Source: Nocardiopsis sp. ATB16-24
GTDB lineage: Bacteria > Actinomycetota > Actinomycetes > Streptosporangiales > Streptosporangiaceae
Length of the DNA: 64,000 nt
Reading direction: 5' to 3'
Assembly: GCF_030271535.1 (NCBI RefSeq)
Contig: NZ_JASCXJ010000002.1
Location: 310,001-374,000, forward strand
The number at the start of each line of letters is the position of its first letter. The first letter of the stretch is position 1. A program made the translations under genes and the position numbers. This document shows, one piece after another, positions 1 through 7,696 of the stretch. A model generated the notes under the pieces. It was not told the origin of the DNA and made no database searches. It was given only the letters and a program-made list of their open reading frames with translations.

Positions 1-379
1 ACTGGCGGCGCTCGTATTCTTCACGGGCTTTGGGGGTGAACAGCGGGGAAGGGAACCACTCGGCGGGCTGGTCGGCGCGTTCGCGTTGGAGGGCGATCTC
101 TTCTTCGGTGAGGTGTTCTTCGGGGATGTCGAACTCTCCGTCGCGGACGCCGAGGGTGAAGGCCTCCCATTGGGCGGGGGTGAAGAACAGAGTGCCCTTC
201 TCGGGTGACTTGCCGTCGCGGACGGCGCGGAAGCCGTCGTCGAACTCGGCGACCTCCACGGTGGCCTCCGATTCGGGGTCGGAGAGTGAGGAGCGCATCC
301 ATACCGCGTCCGTGATGTCGTGCCACTTCTCGTTCCCCATGGCCTCGGGAGGGAGTTCAGTGGTGCTCTGCTCGGTCAC
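1..379 (-). CDS. DUF397 domain protein, cut by the left window edge
   Basis: The frame is open from a GTG at 379 to base 1, at least 126 residues. The start is set by AGGAGGAG just upstream. The segments VEVAEFDDGFRAVRDGKS and LFFTPAQWEAFTLGVRDG (about residues 42-82) match the DUF397 pattern of an aromatic- and acid-rich N-half followed by a W-x-x-F core. DUF397 proteins are small actinobacterial proteins usually encoded beside XRE/DUF5753 regulators, and one such regulator follows at 918-1745. Unlike the usual 60-80 residue form, this one continues past the domain with a charged tail (EEHLTEEEIALQRERA). Its C-terminus is outside the window. Function is unknown; a partner or antitoxin-like role to the XRE protein is inference. 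Confidence 0.7.
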   Translation of the reverse strand, partial: MTEQSTTELPPEAMGNEKWHDITDAVWMRSSLSDPESEATVEVAEFDDGFRAVRDGKSPEKGTLFFTPAQWEAFTLGVRDGEFDIPEEHLTEEEIALQRERADQPAEWFPSPLFTPKAREEYERRQ

Positions 380-742
380 GTTCTCCTCCTGGAGAGGGTG
401 TCGTCGGGGGTCTGCTCGCGCTCTCGCAGGGATGCCCGCTTTGTAAGCTGATCAGCGAGGTATGGAACCGGCTCTCCAGGACCGTGGGCACCTGGATCCG
501 CAAAGCCCGTGACGTGACAGGAAAAGCCCTGCCTGAGAACACGCTCTGGAACCCTGCCCTTCGAAGCGCGTAGAGAGTGTCTGGCCCTCATCGCCCCTGC
601 AAGGGGTAGCAGCCCAGAGCACACAGGGCAGCCAATCCTCATCGCCGCAATGACCAATACGCACTGTTACTGGATAGGTCAGAAGTGACCTGGTAAGGGA
701 GAACCCCACCGGGGCCTACAGGTTGCAGTGGATGGAAAGTCG
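380..742. other. Intergenic, no supported gene
   Basis: The 363 bases between the two DUF397 genes hold no frame with a credible start and codon use. A plus-strand frame ending near 573 reads like protein (EVWNRLSRTVGTWIRKA) but has no start or recognisable family, so it may be a decayed remnant. Confidence 0.4.
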
Positions 743-928
743 CTATTTCCCGCTGTCGGCTTGAGACAGGGAGAGAAGGAATGCTCCCCAGGACTCCAAA
801 GTGAAGGTGAGCTGGCCGCGTACACGGTTCTGGGTGTCTCGCACGTCCGCGCCTGTGCTGTGCTGGCGGACCTCGACACACTCGTTCGACCCGCCGCTGT
901 AACTGCTCTTGTGCCAGTCACTCATCAT
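743..928 (-). CDS. Small DUF397 protein
   Basis: A 61-residue protein beginning MMSDWHKSSYSGGSNECVEV, the classic DUF397 opening (W-x-K-S-S-Y-S), followed by VRDTQNRVRGQLTF and ESWGAFL. It starts inside the end of the XRE gene: the ATGATGAGTGA junction overlaps the XRE stop codon, so translation is probably coupled. GAGGAAG upstream serves as ribosome binding site. DUF397 proteins pair with XRE/DUF5753 regulators such as WhiJ in Streptomyces, where they take part in developmental or antibiotic control; the exact biochemical role is unknown. Confidence 0.85.
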   Translation of the reverse strand: MMSDWHKSSYSGGSNECVEVRQHSTGADVRDTQNRVRGQLTFTLESWGAFLLSLSQADSGK

Positions 929-1745
929 CGATCTTCCTCATCTCGTCGCGGACGGCCTGCAAGGTCTCCTGCGGGTCGCGAGCTGCTCCCTGAAGGGCCG
1001 TGAACAGCAAGCGGCTACGAAAGATACCAGCGGAGTCGGTGATGATCCGCCCTTCCTCGGCCGATTCCATGTACACCACCTCCGGTTCGTCAGTGGTGGT
1101 GATGATCCGTCGCGGGCCTGAGTTTCCCGCATGGCGAGGAGAGTTCGTCGGAACCATCTGCACAGTCAACCGGTCGCGGTCTACCAGGTCGGCGACATGA
1201 GCGAGTTGCTCTCGTTGGATTTGTGAAGAGCCGTAGCGACGGGCCAGCACGCTCTGGTCGATGATCAGCCAGAGCGAGGGAAGTTCGGCCTTCGCCATGC
1301 GCTCTGCGCGTTCCCGACGCTCCTTCGCGAGGGCTCGAACCTCTCGCCCGGACAGCCAGGGAGACCCGTAGCGGATGAGCGCGTGAGCGTACTCCTCCGT
1401 CTGCAAGTAGGAAGGGAACACCAGGGGCTGGTACTCGTACAGGGCGTCGGCGGCGTGGGTGCGCTGGGTGACCTCGTGCAGCCACACCTGGCGGCCGGAA
1501 CCGGTCAGCTCCTCCCAGAGCTTTTCCAGCCTGCCGTCGCTCGCCAGGATCTCGTCCAGGAACTTGCGCAGCCACGGCCGGGCCATCGCCCGGCCGTTCT
1601 CGATGTCGGACACGTGCGAGTCGCTGATCGTGGTGCCGCGCAGGCTGACCCGCCGGGCCAGCGCCTGCTGGGTGAGTTCGGCCTCCCCACGCAACCGGCG
1701 CAGCTCCCGCCCGAAAGCCTTCAGAACGCGTTCGTCTGTGTGCAT
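918..1745 (-). CDS. XRE-family regulator with DUF5753 (WhiJ-like)
   Basis: A 275-residue protein. Residues 1-70 form a helix-turn-helix of the XRE type (RRLRGEAELTQQALARRV, SHVSDIENGRAMARP). The rest is the DUF5753 ligand or partner domain, recognised by YEYQPLVFPSYLQTEEYAHAL and by SLWLIIDQSVLARRYGSS. The ATG at 1745 is chosen because the HTH begins right after it; upstream in-frame codons translate to low-complexity sequence. It overlaps the downstream DUF397 gene and is divergent from the ATPase gene at 1926, across 180 bp that must hold both promoters. This trio is a standard actinobacterial regulatory set. DNA targets are not evident here. Confidence 0.9.
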   Translation of the reverse strand: MHTDERVLKAFGRELRRLRGEAELTQQALARRVSLRGTTISDSHVSDIENGRAMARPWLRKFLDEILASDGRLEKLWEELTGSGRQVWLHEVTQRTHAADALYEYQPLVFPSYLQTEEYAHALIRYGSPWLSGREVRALAKERRERAERMAKAELPSLWLIIDQSVLARRYGSSQIQREQLAHVADLVDRDRLTVQMVPTNSPRHAGNSGPRRIITTTDEPEVVYMESAEEGRIITDSAGIFRSRLLFTALQGAARDPQETLQAVRDEMRKIDDE

Positions 1746-1925
1746 AAAACCATGGCAGCACATCGAACCCCAGCCCGTGGGGCATTCCACAGAATTCCAG
1801 CACCGTATGGAAGATTCGGGAACTCTCCGCCCGGACTTCCCCCGGAAAAGGGCCCGACCACATCCTTTCTTCGTGGACGCAACAGCAGCGATCACGGCCA
1901 CGGCGAAAGGACCCGGTGGAAATCC

Positions 1926-2438
1926 ATGACCACGACCCAGACCTCCCTCGACCTGCCCAGGCGCATCCGCCACACCGAACCCGACACCAGCGGCCTGGTG
2001 TGCGGCCACCACCCCCACCACGTGAAGGCGGCGCGCCGCTGGGCGGCGCAGGCCACCAGGACCACCCCCTCGGCCGCCCACCCGCTGCTGGTGTCCCTGG
2101 CCGAACTGCACGCCAACGCCCTGCGCCACACCGCCTCAGGACTCCCCGGAGGCCGGGTACGGATCCAGATCCAGCGGAGCCCGCGCCTGTTCCTGCTGTG
2201 TGTGGGCGACGACGGTCCCAAGCCCGGGGAGCGGGCCACCGTGCCCGCCGCCTCGACGAGGCTCGGCTCGAAGGTACGGGCGTTGTCCTTGGCCGAAGGC
2301 GGGTACGGCCTGGCGCTGGTGGACGCGATGGCCCTGTACTGGGACTTCTCCGGGAACAAGGGAGGCCCGTTGACGGTTCGTGCCGCCTTCGACCGTTCCG
2401 GGCGGACCCGCCTGCCCCTGGGAACCCCAACGCGATGA
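1926..2438 (+). CDS. Anti-sigma-type HATPase_c protein
   Basis: A 170-residue single-domain ATPase of the RsbW/SpoIIAB class. The N-box is seen in SLAELHANALRHT (about residues 60-72) and the G1 box region in the C-terminal half (ALSLAEGGYGLALVDAMA). Such proteins bind ATP and, in classical cases, sequester sigma factors or phosphorylate anti-anti-sigma factors. ATG 1926 is preceded by GGTGGA. It is divergent from the XRE/DUF397 pair, the typical location of these small ATPases in Streptomyces and Nocardiopsis. Specific partner unknown. Confidence 0.85.
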   Translation: MTTTQTSLDLPRRIRHTEPDTSGLVCGHHPHHVKAARRWAAQATRTTPSAAHPLLVSLAELHANALRHTASGLPGGRVRIQIQRSPRLFLLCVGDDGPKPGERATVPAASTRLGSKVRALSLAEGGYGLALVDAMALYWDFSGNKGGPLTVRAAFDRSGRTRLPLGTPTR

Positions 2439-2469
2439 CGTTTCCGAGCGGCAGGTATTGAAGAACCTC

Positions 2470-2485
2470 GTTCACCCAAGTGAAC
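2470..2485. repeat. Inverted repeat downstream of the ATPase gene
   Basis: GTTCAC-CCAA-GTGAAC is a perfect 6-bp-arm inverted repeat 31 bases after the ATPase stop codon. No T-run follows, so it is more likely a protein-binding site or short RNA hairpin than a strong terminator. Confidence 0.3.
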
Positions 2486-2713
2486 ATCGACCAGCCCTGC
2501 GGAAGCGACGCCTTTTCCGCAAGGTTCGGGTCTTTATGCCCTTTGTGTGGTGTGGGTGGGAAGTGCGGTTTCGGGTGGCGTACGAACCCGGGACCAATGA
2601 CACCCATCCATGCAGCACACAACAGATGACAGAGAAAGTGGAGGCGCCCCGGCCCGGTGTTAGCGGCACCAAGCCAGGGCTGAATCCCCACCTGACACAA
2701 GCAGGAGGAGATC

Positions 2714-3184
2714 GTGGAGAAGCCTAGCGGTCGGCACCGCAAACCCGTCCGAGGATGGGCACAGCAGGTGCGGTGGCTGTTCGGTGCAATGCTCGCCGCG
2801 GTGCTGTGCAGTTCCGTGGACGTCCGGCGACCGGAACGGCGCCCACTGCCAGCGTCTCGCTCGGGAGTACGGGAACACCCGAGGTCCTTGCCCGCCACCG
2901 GGACCGTTGTGCCTGGAGTGCAGAGGCCACGTTCGGGAAGTGCTCTGGCCGCAGCCCGACACCCACGCCCGGTTCCCCGGCCGGTGCGGGTACCGCGACC
3001 GCGTGAGCCCCACCCCTCCGATCAGGGCTGGTGTGTCGATGACGACGGGGTACGCGGAGTACGCCCCTACCTGTTCCACCGCCCAGGACCGGCACCTCAC
3101 TTTCGGGAACGGGTGCCGGCCGGGCCGGGAGAGTTCGATGAGCTGGCCGGCCTGGTGAGGACCTGGCTGGCCACCCGACGCTGA
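2714..3184 (+). CDS. Hypothetical small exported or membrane-anchored protein
   Basis: A 156-residue frame starting with GTG at 2714 behind a good GGAGGAG site. The N-terminus is basic (KPSGRHRKPVRG) followed by a short hydrophobic run (VRWLFGAMLAAVLCSS), which may act as a signal or anchor. The middle is Pro/Arg-rich and low complexity, and the end (PGEFDELAGLVRTWLATRR) looks like a folded short helix. No family is recognised. It precedes the replication-relaxation gene, so it may belong to the mobile element. The proline-rich centre could in part reflect a shifted frame, so the call is moderate. Confidence 0.45.
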   Translation: MEKPSGRHRKPVRGWAQQVRWLFGAMLAAVLCSSVDVRRPERRPLPASRSGVREHPRSLPATGTVVPGVQRPRSGSALAAARHPRPVPRPVRVPRPREPHPSDQGWCVDDDGVRGVRPYLFHRPGPAPHFRERVPAGPGEFDELAGLVRTWLATRR

Positions 3185-3408
3185 GAAACCCCACCTGATC
3201 TCCTTGGGGCGGTGCCACATGCGTGGTGCCGCCCCAAGGCACTGAGGGGCATGAGCACCCACCGAACCCGCAGTGGACTCGCACCTGGGGACCCGAACCG
3301 GGGAAACCGGTGGGTAAAGGTTCTGCCTCCCGGTGTCGAATCCGCCCTCTTCCTCGGCTTCTTCAACAAGTGAGAGGCGAAGAACAGCCAAACCCAGGGA
3401 GGATGTGC

Positions 3409-4266
3409 GTGAACGACTACGACAAGACGCTGATCCGGCTGGCACCCCGGATCACCGACCGGGACCGGCAGATCCTGACCGGCTTGTGGGAGCACCAGGT
3501 GCTGACCACCCACCACCTGCACCGCATCTACTTCCCCGACACCGGTCCACGCCGTGTCCGCTTCCGGCTGCTCACCCTGCACCGCTACGGAGTCATCAAC
3601 CGGTTCCGCCGCCACGCCCACGACCGCAACGCCCCCGACCACTGGATCCTGTCCCCCACCGGAGCCGTACTGGTCGCCCTGCACCAGGGCAGGGAACCCG
3701 ACGCGTTGAAATTCCGCTCCGACCGTGCCCTGGCCATGGCGCACTCCCCCCGGCTGAACCACATCCTGGGCCTGGCCCAGACCCGGGCGCGCTTCGCCGA
3801 GAGCGCCCGCCAAGCCGGCGCCTGCTTGCGGAAATGGTACGGAGAACGCGAGTGCGAGCGTCGATGGGGCACCTACATCCGCCCCGACGCCTACGTGCGC
3901 TGGCAGCAGGACGAAGCAGTGGTGCACGCGTTCGTGGAGTACGACACCGGCACCGAATCGCTCTCACAACTGCGACGCAAAATGACCGGCTACACCGCCC
4001 TGGCCCACAGCAGCGCCCTGTCCTCCATCGTGCTGATCCTGGTCCACTCCGACCAGCGCGAGGACAACGCCGCCCGCACGCTCGCCGCCACCTGCACCGG
4101 CACGGTCGGGGTGTACCTGACCACCCACCACAGACTGGACCACCAGGGGGCCGCCGAGCCGATCTGGCGCCTGGCCTCCTGCACAGACCGGGTACCTCTG
4201 CGCGATATTCCCCGCGCTTATCCCCTCCAGAGGGAGAGCACCGCGCTGGAAGACGAAGAGCGGTGA
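3409..4266 (+). CDS. Replication-relaxation family protein
   Basis: A 285-residue protein matching the replication-relaxation family of actinobacterial plasmids and integrative elements. A winged-helix-like N-terminus (DRDRQILTGLWEHQVLTTHH, then RRVRFRLLTLHRYGVI) is followed by a core with HILGLAQTRARFAE and AFVEYDTGTESLSQLRRKMTG, resembling a nuclease-like fold with acidic residues. GTG 3409 is preferred over ATG 3403 because the GGGAGG site ends at 3402 and gives six bases of spacing. Family members are linked to plasmid replication or relaxation, though the biochemistry is poorly known. It sits upstream of a hairpin-rich noncoding region and an xis-int pair, supporting a role in a mobile element. 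Confidence 0.8.
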   Translation: MNDYDKTLIRLAPRITDRDRQILTGLWEHQVLTTHHLHRIYFPDTGPRRVRFRLLTLHRYGVINRFRRHAHDRNAPDHWILSPTGAVLVALHQGREPDALKFRSDRALAMAHSPRLNHILGLAQTRARFAESARQAGACLRKWYGERECERRWGTYIRPDAYVRWQQDEAVVHAFVEYDTGTESLSQLRRKMTGYTALAHSSALSSIVLILVHSDQREDNAARTLAATCTGTVGVYLTTHHRLDHQGAAEPIWRLASCTDRVPLRDIPRAYPLQRESTALEDEER

Positions 4267-4344
4267 ACACCCGGGCCAACGGGTGGGCCTGTGACTGGGC
4301 CTGCATCTGCTCCGTTCGGGCCTCCGCGTGGCGGTCCGGCCTTG

Positions 4345-4404
4345 GGTGGACCACCCCTGACAACAGTCACAGTGCAGGTCACGCGGGCTTGGGGGTGGTC
4401 CACC
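4345..4404. repeat. Spaced inverted repeat, 13-bp arms
   Basis: GGTGGACCACCCC at 4345-4357 is repeated as its exact reverse complement at 4392-4404. Each arm is itself nearly palindromic (GGTGG-A-CCACC), like paired operator or iteron sites. Confidence 0.6.
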
Positions 4405-4464
4405 GGCCGCCCCGGCTGTCTACCCCAGGAGGTAGTCCTCTTCACGTGGGGCGGGCGCGCCACG

Positions 4465-4498
4465 GGGTGTGCGGGGGCGTGAATGCCCCCGCACACCC
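4465..4498. repeat. Perfect hairpin, 14-bp arms
   Basis: Arms 4465-4478 (GGGTGTGCGGGGGC) and 4485-4498 are exact complements around a 6-base loop GTGAAT. There is no T-run, so it is either a terminator of the replication-relaxation transcript or an origin structure. Confidence 0.65.
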
Positions 4499-4980
4499 TC
4501 ACCCGCAGGTCATCACCATCCACGGTGCTCCGCTTTTCCTCTGCTGGAAGCTCTTGCCGCCTGTCGGTTCTGGTCTTTCCCGTACTGCTCCGTGCTGGTG
4601 GCGTGGTGCGGTCAAGATCAACCGGCCGGCCAAGGAGGACGGCGGCGTGTCCACGCTTCTCACGCACCGCTCTCACGGCGGCGCGGGTCTGCTCATCGCT
4701 TTGCCGGGCGAGTGGTGGCGGTGCGGTAAGGGCGCGACCTCGCGGTCGCCGATCGCATGTCGCATCCAATTCCGGGCTTCCCTCTTAAAGGACATCAGCA
4801 AAGGGGAAGAGACTTCTCTGATCGGCAAGAAATCAGGTGGCTTCACGTTGGTCTGTGATGGTTCCATCCCCGGATGGAGACCCTCTGTTTCCTGCACACC
4901 GACGACGAACTCCTCAATGAGACCGCTAACAGCGCCAACCTTTTGTGCTGGACCACAGTTCTGGGCCATACGTGATCATC

Positions 4981-5035
4981 GCTGGGCAGGGCGGTGTGGG
5001 GCCTACATGCGCCCCACACCGCTCCACAACCCAGC
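4981..5035. repeat. Extended cruciform, 12-bp core arms
   Basis: GCGGTGTGGGGC (4991-5002) pairs with GCCCCACACCGC (5011-5022) around an 8-base loop, and an outer GCTGGG/CCCAGC pair (4981-4986, 5030-5035) extends it. The size is unusual for a simple terminator. Confidence 0.6.
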
Positions 5036-5284
5036 CCTGCCCCTCAGGACCCAGGTCTGGGTCGCTAGGCCGACACGGGCCACACAGCGCCCAAGCCAGG
5101 AGAAACGGCATACCACCCGAAACGGATGGGTGGTGGACAGGAGCATGAATCCGTTGGTGGACAGACCGAATCCGCTTGAACTTCTCGGCGAGGTTGAGCG
5201 TGGATGCGTGGTGCCCCGCACCACGCGGGGTCGCGCACCGCATCCAGGCAGGTCACAGGTGGTGGGGAGGTGGGAGAGGTGGGC

Positions 5285-5557
5285 ATGAACCCTCAGATCA
5301 TGCTGGATGAGGTGGGCTCGTTGCCGGTGGTGCTGGACCCGGTCACTGCCGGGCGTCTGCTGGGGATGAGCCGCACCACTACTTACCGTCACCTCAAAGC
5401 GGGCACGTTTCCCGCTCCCGCTTACCGGGTGGGACGGTCCTGGCACATCCCGACCGCTGGAGTCCTCCTCCACCTCGGCCTGGACCCCAACACCTTGCTG
5501 GAATGCGGGTGTGGTGCGCGCCGCAACGAACACCAGGAGGCCGACCTTGGCCGCTAA
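5285..5557 (+). CDS. xis: Excisionase-like HTH protein (Xis)
   Basis: A 90-residue protein with a MerR/excisionase-type helix-turn-helix: DPVTAGRLLGMSRTTTYRHL then TFPAPAYRVGRSWHIPTAGV. This is the standard Xis fold that assists integrase in excision. ATG 5285 follows a purine-rich GAGAGGTGGGC. The end overlaps the integrase start (TTG 5547), so the two are translationally coupled, as is usual in AICE xis-int modules. A cysteine-containing tail (LLECGCGARRNE) lies after the HTH. Confidence 0.85.
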   Translation: MNPQIMLDEVGSLPVVLDPVTAGRLLGMSRTTTYRHLKAGTFPAPAYRVGRSWHIPTAGVLLHLGLDPNTLLECGCGARRNEHQEADLGR

Positions 5558-7019
5558 TGAAGGTTCCACGTTCAAACGGTGCGGATGCCGCGACGAGATG
5601 ACCAACAAGCTCCTCGGCACAAAGTGCCCGCTCCTACGCCGCCGCACCGGGACCTGGAGCTCCACCCACGGCCGATGGGGCTACCAGATCGAACTGCCGC
5701 CCACCCTCCAAGGAAAGCGGCGCCAAGCCCGCCGTATCGGACTCCCCAGCCAGGAGGACGCACTGGAAGCACTCCAGCACATCCGCTCCTTGCTCGACCT
5801 GGCCGAGAGCGACCACGAAACGCTGGTGCAGATCGCGGATGTGATCCAGGGCTCGATCAAAGCCCGTGCTCCTTTGCCTGCCCTGCGGGAGGTGCAGCGG
5901 CGTATCAACGTCGGGGTGGACGTGCGCACCGAGGTGCCCACCGTCGAGCAGTGGCTACACGAGTGGCTGCGAGACAAACCCGGCCTGACCGAGAACACCC
6001 GTCGCTCCTACACCGGCCACATCCGCAACCACCTCATCCCCCACCTGGGAAAGATCCGGGTGGACAAGCTCCAGGCCCGCCACGTGGAGGCGATGTTCGC
6101 CGCCATCGAGGAGACCAACCAACACGTGCTGGAGTGCCGCGAGGCCGACGACGTGGCCGTACGGGACTCGGTGAAGGGCAAACGGGTGGTGTCACTGACC
6201 ACCAAACATCGCATCCGCGCCACCTTGCGCAGCGCCCTGTCCGACGCTGTGCGCCGCCCCGACCTGCCGGTCACCGTCAACGCCGCCTCCCACGCCCGGC
6301 TGCCCACCTGCCCTCGCAAGAAGCCACTGGTGTGGACACCGGACCGGGTCGAACAGTGGCAGAAGAACGGCACCGTCCCCGGGGAGGTGATGATCTGGAC
6401 CCCGGAGCAGACCACCCGCTTCCTCGCCCACGCCCGCAAGTACACCTGGCTGTACCCCATGTTCCACCTGATCGCCGTCAAAGGACTCCGACGCGGCGAA
6501 GCCGTAGGGCTGCCCTGGGCCAACACCCGTCTGACCGACGCCGAGATCGACATCCGCACCCAGATCGTCCAACTGGGCTGGCAGACCCACACCTGCACAC
6601 CCAAGAGCGCGGCCGGGGAGCGCACCATCACCCTGGACACCGACACCGTCCGCATCCTGCGCGCCTGGCGACGCCACCAACTGGAGGCCAAACTCGCCGC
6701 AGGAGCCGACTGGACCGACACCGGATTGGTGTTCACCCGTGAGGACGGCACCGCCTGGCACCCGGCACAGGCCACCGACTGGTTCGCCCGCATCGCCCGC
6801 TCCGCCGGGTTGCCGCCGATCAGCCTGCACGGGCTGCGCCACGGGGCGGCGTCGATGAGCCTGGCCGCCGGAGTGGACGTCAAGGTCGTCTCCGCCGAAC
6901 TGGGACACGCCACCACCCACTTCACCCAGGACACCTACCAGACCATGTTCCCCGACGTGGCCAAGGCCGCAGCCGAGGCCACCGCGGCGATGCTCAAACC
7001 CACCGCCGCCAGGGCATAG
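5547..7019 (+). CDS. int: Tyrosine recombinase (element integrase)
   Basis: A 490-residue phage-type integrase. An N-terminal arm domain with Cys pairs (FKRCGCRDE, GTKCPLLRRR) precedes a SAM-like core-binding domain (VEQWLHEWLRDKPGLTENTR) and the catalytic domain. The catalytic residues visible are R in KGLRRGEAVGLPW, H-x-x-R in HGLRHGAASMSLAAG and the nucleophile Y in FTQDTYQTMFP. TTG 5547 has AGGAGG six bases upstream, better than GTG 5511. It overlaps xis. The gene ends 295 bp before an intact tRNA-Lys, which is the probable attachment target. The element it mobilises would lie mostly to the left. Confidence 0.93.
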   Translation: MAANEGSTFKRCGCRDEMTNKLLGTKCPLLRRRTGTWSSTHGRWGYQIELPPTLQGKRRQARRIGLPSQEDALEALQHIRSLLDLAESDHETLVQIADVIQGSIKARAPLPALREVQRRINVGVDVRTEVPTVEQWLHEWLRDKPGLTENTRRSYTGHIRNHLIPHLGKIRVDKLQARHVEAMFAAIEETNQHVLECREADDVAVRDSVKGKRVVSLTTKHRIRATLRSALSDAVRRPDLPVTVNAASHARLPTCPRKKPLVWTPDRVEQWQKNGTVPGEVMIWTPEQTTRFLAHARKYTWLYPMFHLIAVKGLRRGEAVGLPWANTRLTDAEIDIRTQIVQLGWQTHTCTPKSAAGERTITLDTDTVRILRAWRRHQLEAKLAAGADWTDTGLVFTREDGTAWHPAQATDWFARIARSAGLPPISLHGLRHGAASMSLAAGVDVKVVSAELGHATTHFTQDTYQTMFPDVAKAAAEATAAMLKPTAARA

Positions 7020-7245
7020 ACACCACCACACCACCGGCCCCTGCTCGAGCACACGCACCACCGCCCGAGCAGGGGCCGGTGGTGTGTGCGGCCCTTCGCC
7101 CCGGCCTTCCGGCCAGCCTGATGGTTTGTCCTGCGAGGTCAGATGCTCGGTGATGGCTCCGCTGTCGCCGCTACGTCTCCTCAGCCAGGGACCTGGAGTG
7201 TTCAACCGATGAGGAGGCTTCGGTCCTGCGGGGGCCGTCAGACGC

Positions 7246-7284
7246 CCAGAACCCGTGTGGCTGCGGTAGAGTTGTCCCCGGCGC
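7246..7284 (+). promoter_or_regulatory. Probable tRNA-Lys promoter, duplicated at 13987-14024
   Basis: A block from CCAGAACCCGTG to GTCCCCGGCGC with a TAGAGT -10-like hexamer (7267-7272) about 42 bases before the tRNA. The same block, with one gap and two substitutions, lies upstream of the truncated tRNA-Lys copy on the other strand. Conservation of only this block within diverged flanks suggests function. Confidence 0.6.
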
Positions 7285-7314
7285 AGGCTGGGAGCACGCT
7301 CCGAGTCATGTCGC

Positions 7315-7387
7315 GGGCCTCTAGCTCAATCGGCAGAGCAACGGACTTTTAATCCGTGGGTTCGGGGTTCGATCCCCCGGGGGCTCA
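7315..7387 (+). tRNA. tRNA-Lys (anticodon TTT)
   Basis: A 73-nt cloverleaf: acceptor GGGCCTC with GGGGCTC (two G-U pairs), D-arm TAGCTCAATCGGCAGAGC, anticodon stem ACGGA/TCCGT with loop CTTTTAA, T-arm CGGGG-TTCGATC-CCCCG, discriminator A. CCA is not encoded. It lies downstream of the integrase and is the likely integration site; its first 39 nt recur inverted at 13918-13956. Confidence 0.93.
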
Positions 7388-7696
7388 CTCCGGTTTTCCC
7401 TTACAATCCCTCCTTTTCAAGGGTGTAAGGGTATCCTCGAAGTTGCTTTGAAGCCATCCACAGTCGCTTTGTGGATTCACTATCATTCTTTTTTTATTGC
7501 AATCGCAAAGGGTCGGGCCGGCAAGGCATTTTTCTCCTATGGCCTGAGCAAAGAGGCTTTTGCTAAACGGGGTCATCCTTATTGTATCATGCAATGTGCT
7601 ATGTCCAGCTGCGGTTGGGAATTGGTCGCTTCATGATTTCTGTCGATGTCCCGTGCTGGAGTTCATCGAGAGATCCTGATAAAGGATTTCTTGTAG
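7388..7696. other. AT-rich intergenic region
   Basis: No supported gene between tRNA-Lys and the NLR stop codon. It is visibly poorer in GC (for example ATTCTTTTTTTATTGCAATC) than the surrounding genome, which suggests recent acquisition. Confidence 0.5.

Larger units (their letters stand above)
4267..5284. other. 1 kb noncoding, hairpin-rich region (candidate element origin)
   Basis: No frame here has convincing codon use or a family match. The stretch lies between the replication-relaxation gene and xis and holds three strong inverted repeats, listed separately. A replication or transfer origin of the element is an inference from position and structure. Confidence 0.45.

Noticed and set aside
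1746-2129. N-terminal extension of the XRE/DUF5753 protein
   Set aside because: The added 128 residues are low complexity and lie opposite the ATPase gene; the HTH begins at ATG 1745.
4673-4969. A 98-residue minus-strand frame
   Set aside because: It reads partly protein-like but has no ribosome site, no family and no conserved neighbour.
3333-5288. A 651-residue plus-strand frame across the replication-relaxation gene and the following noncoding region
   Set aside because: Its first part is an Arg/Pro-rich shadow of the real gene in another frame, and the rest has no family features.
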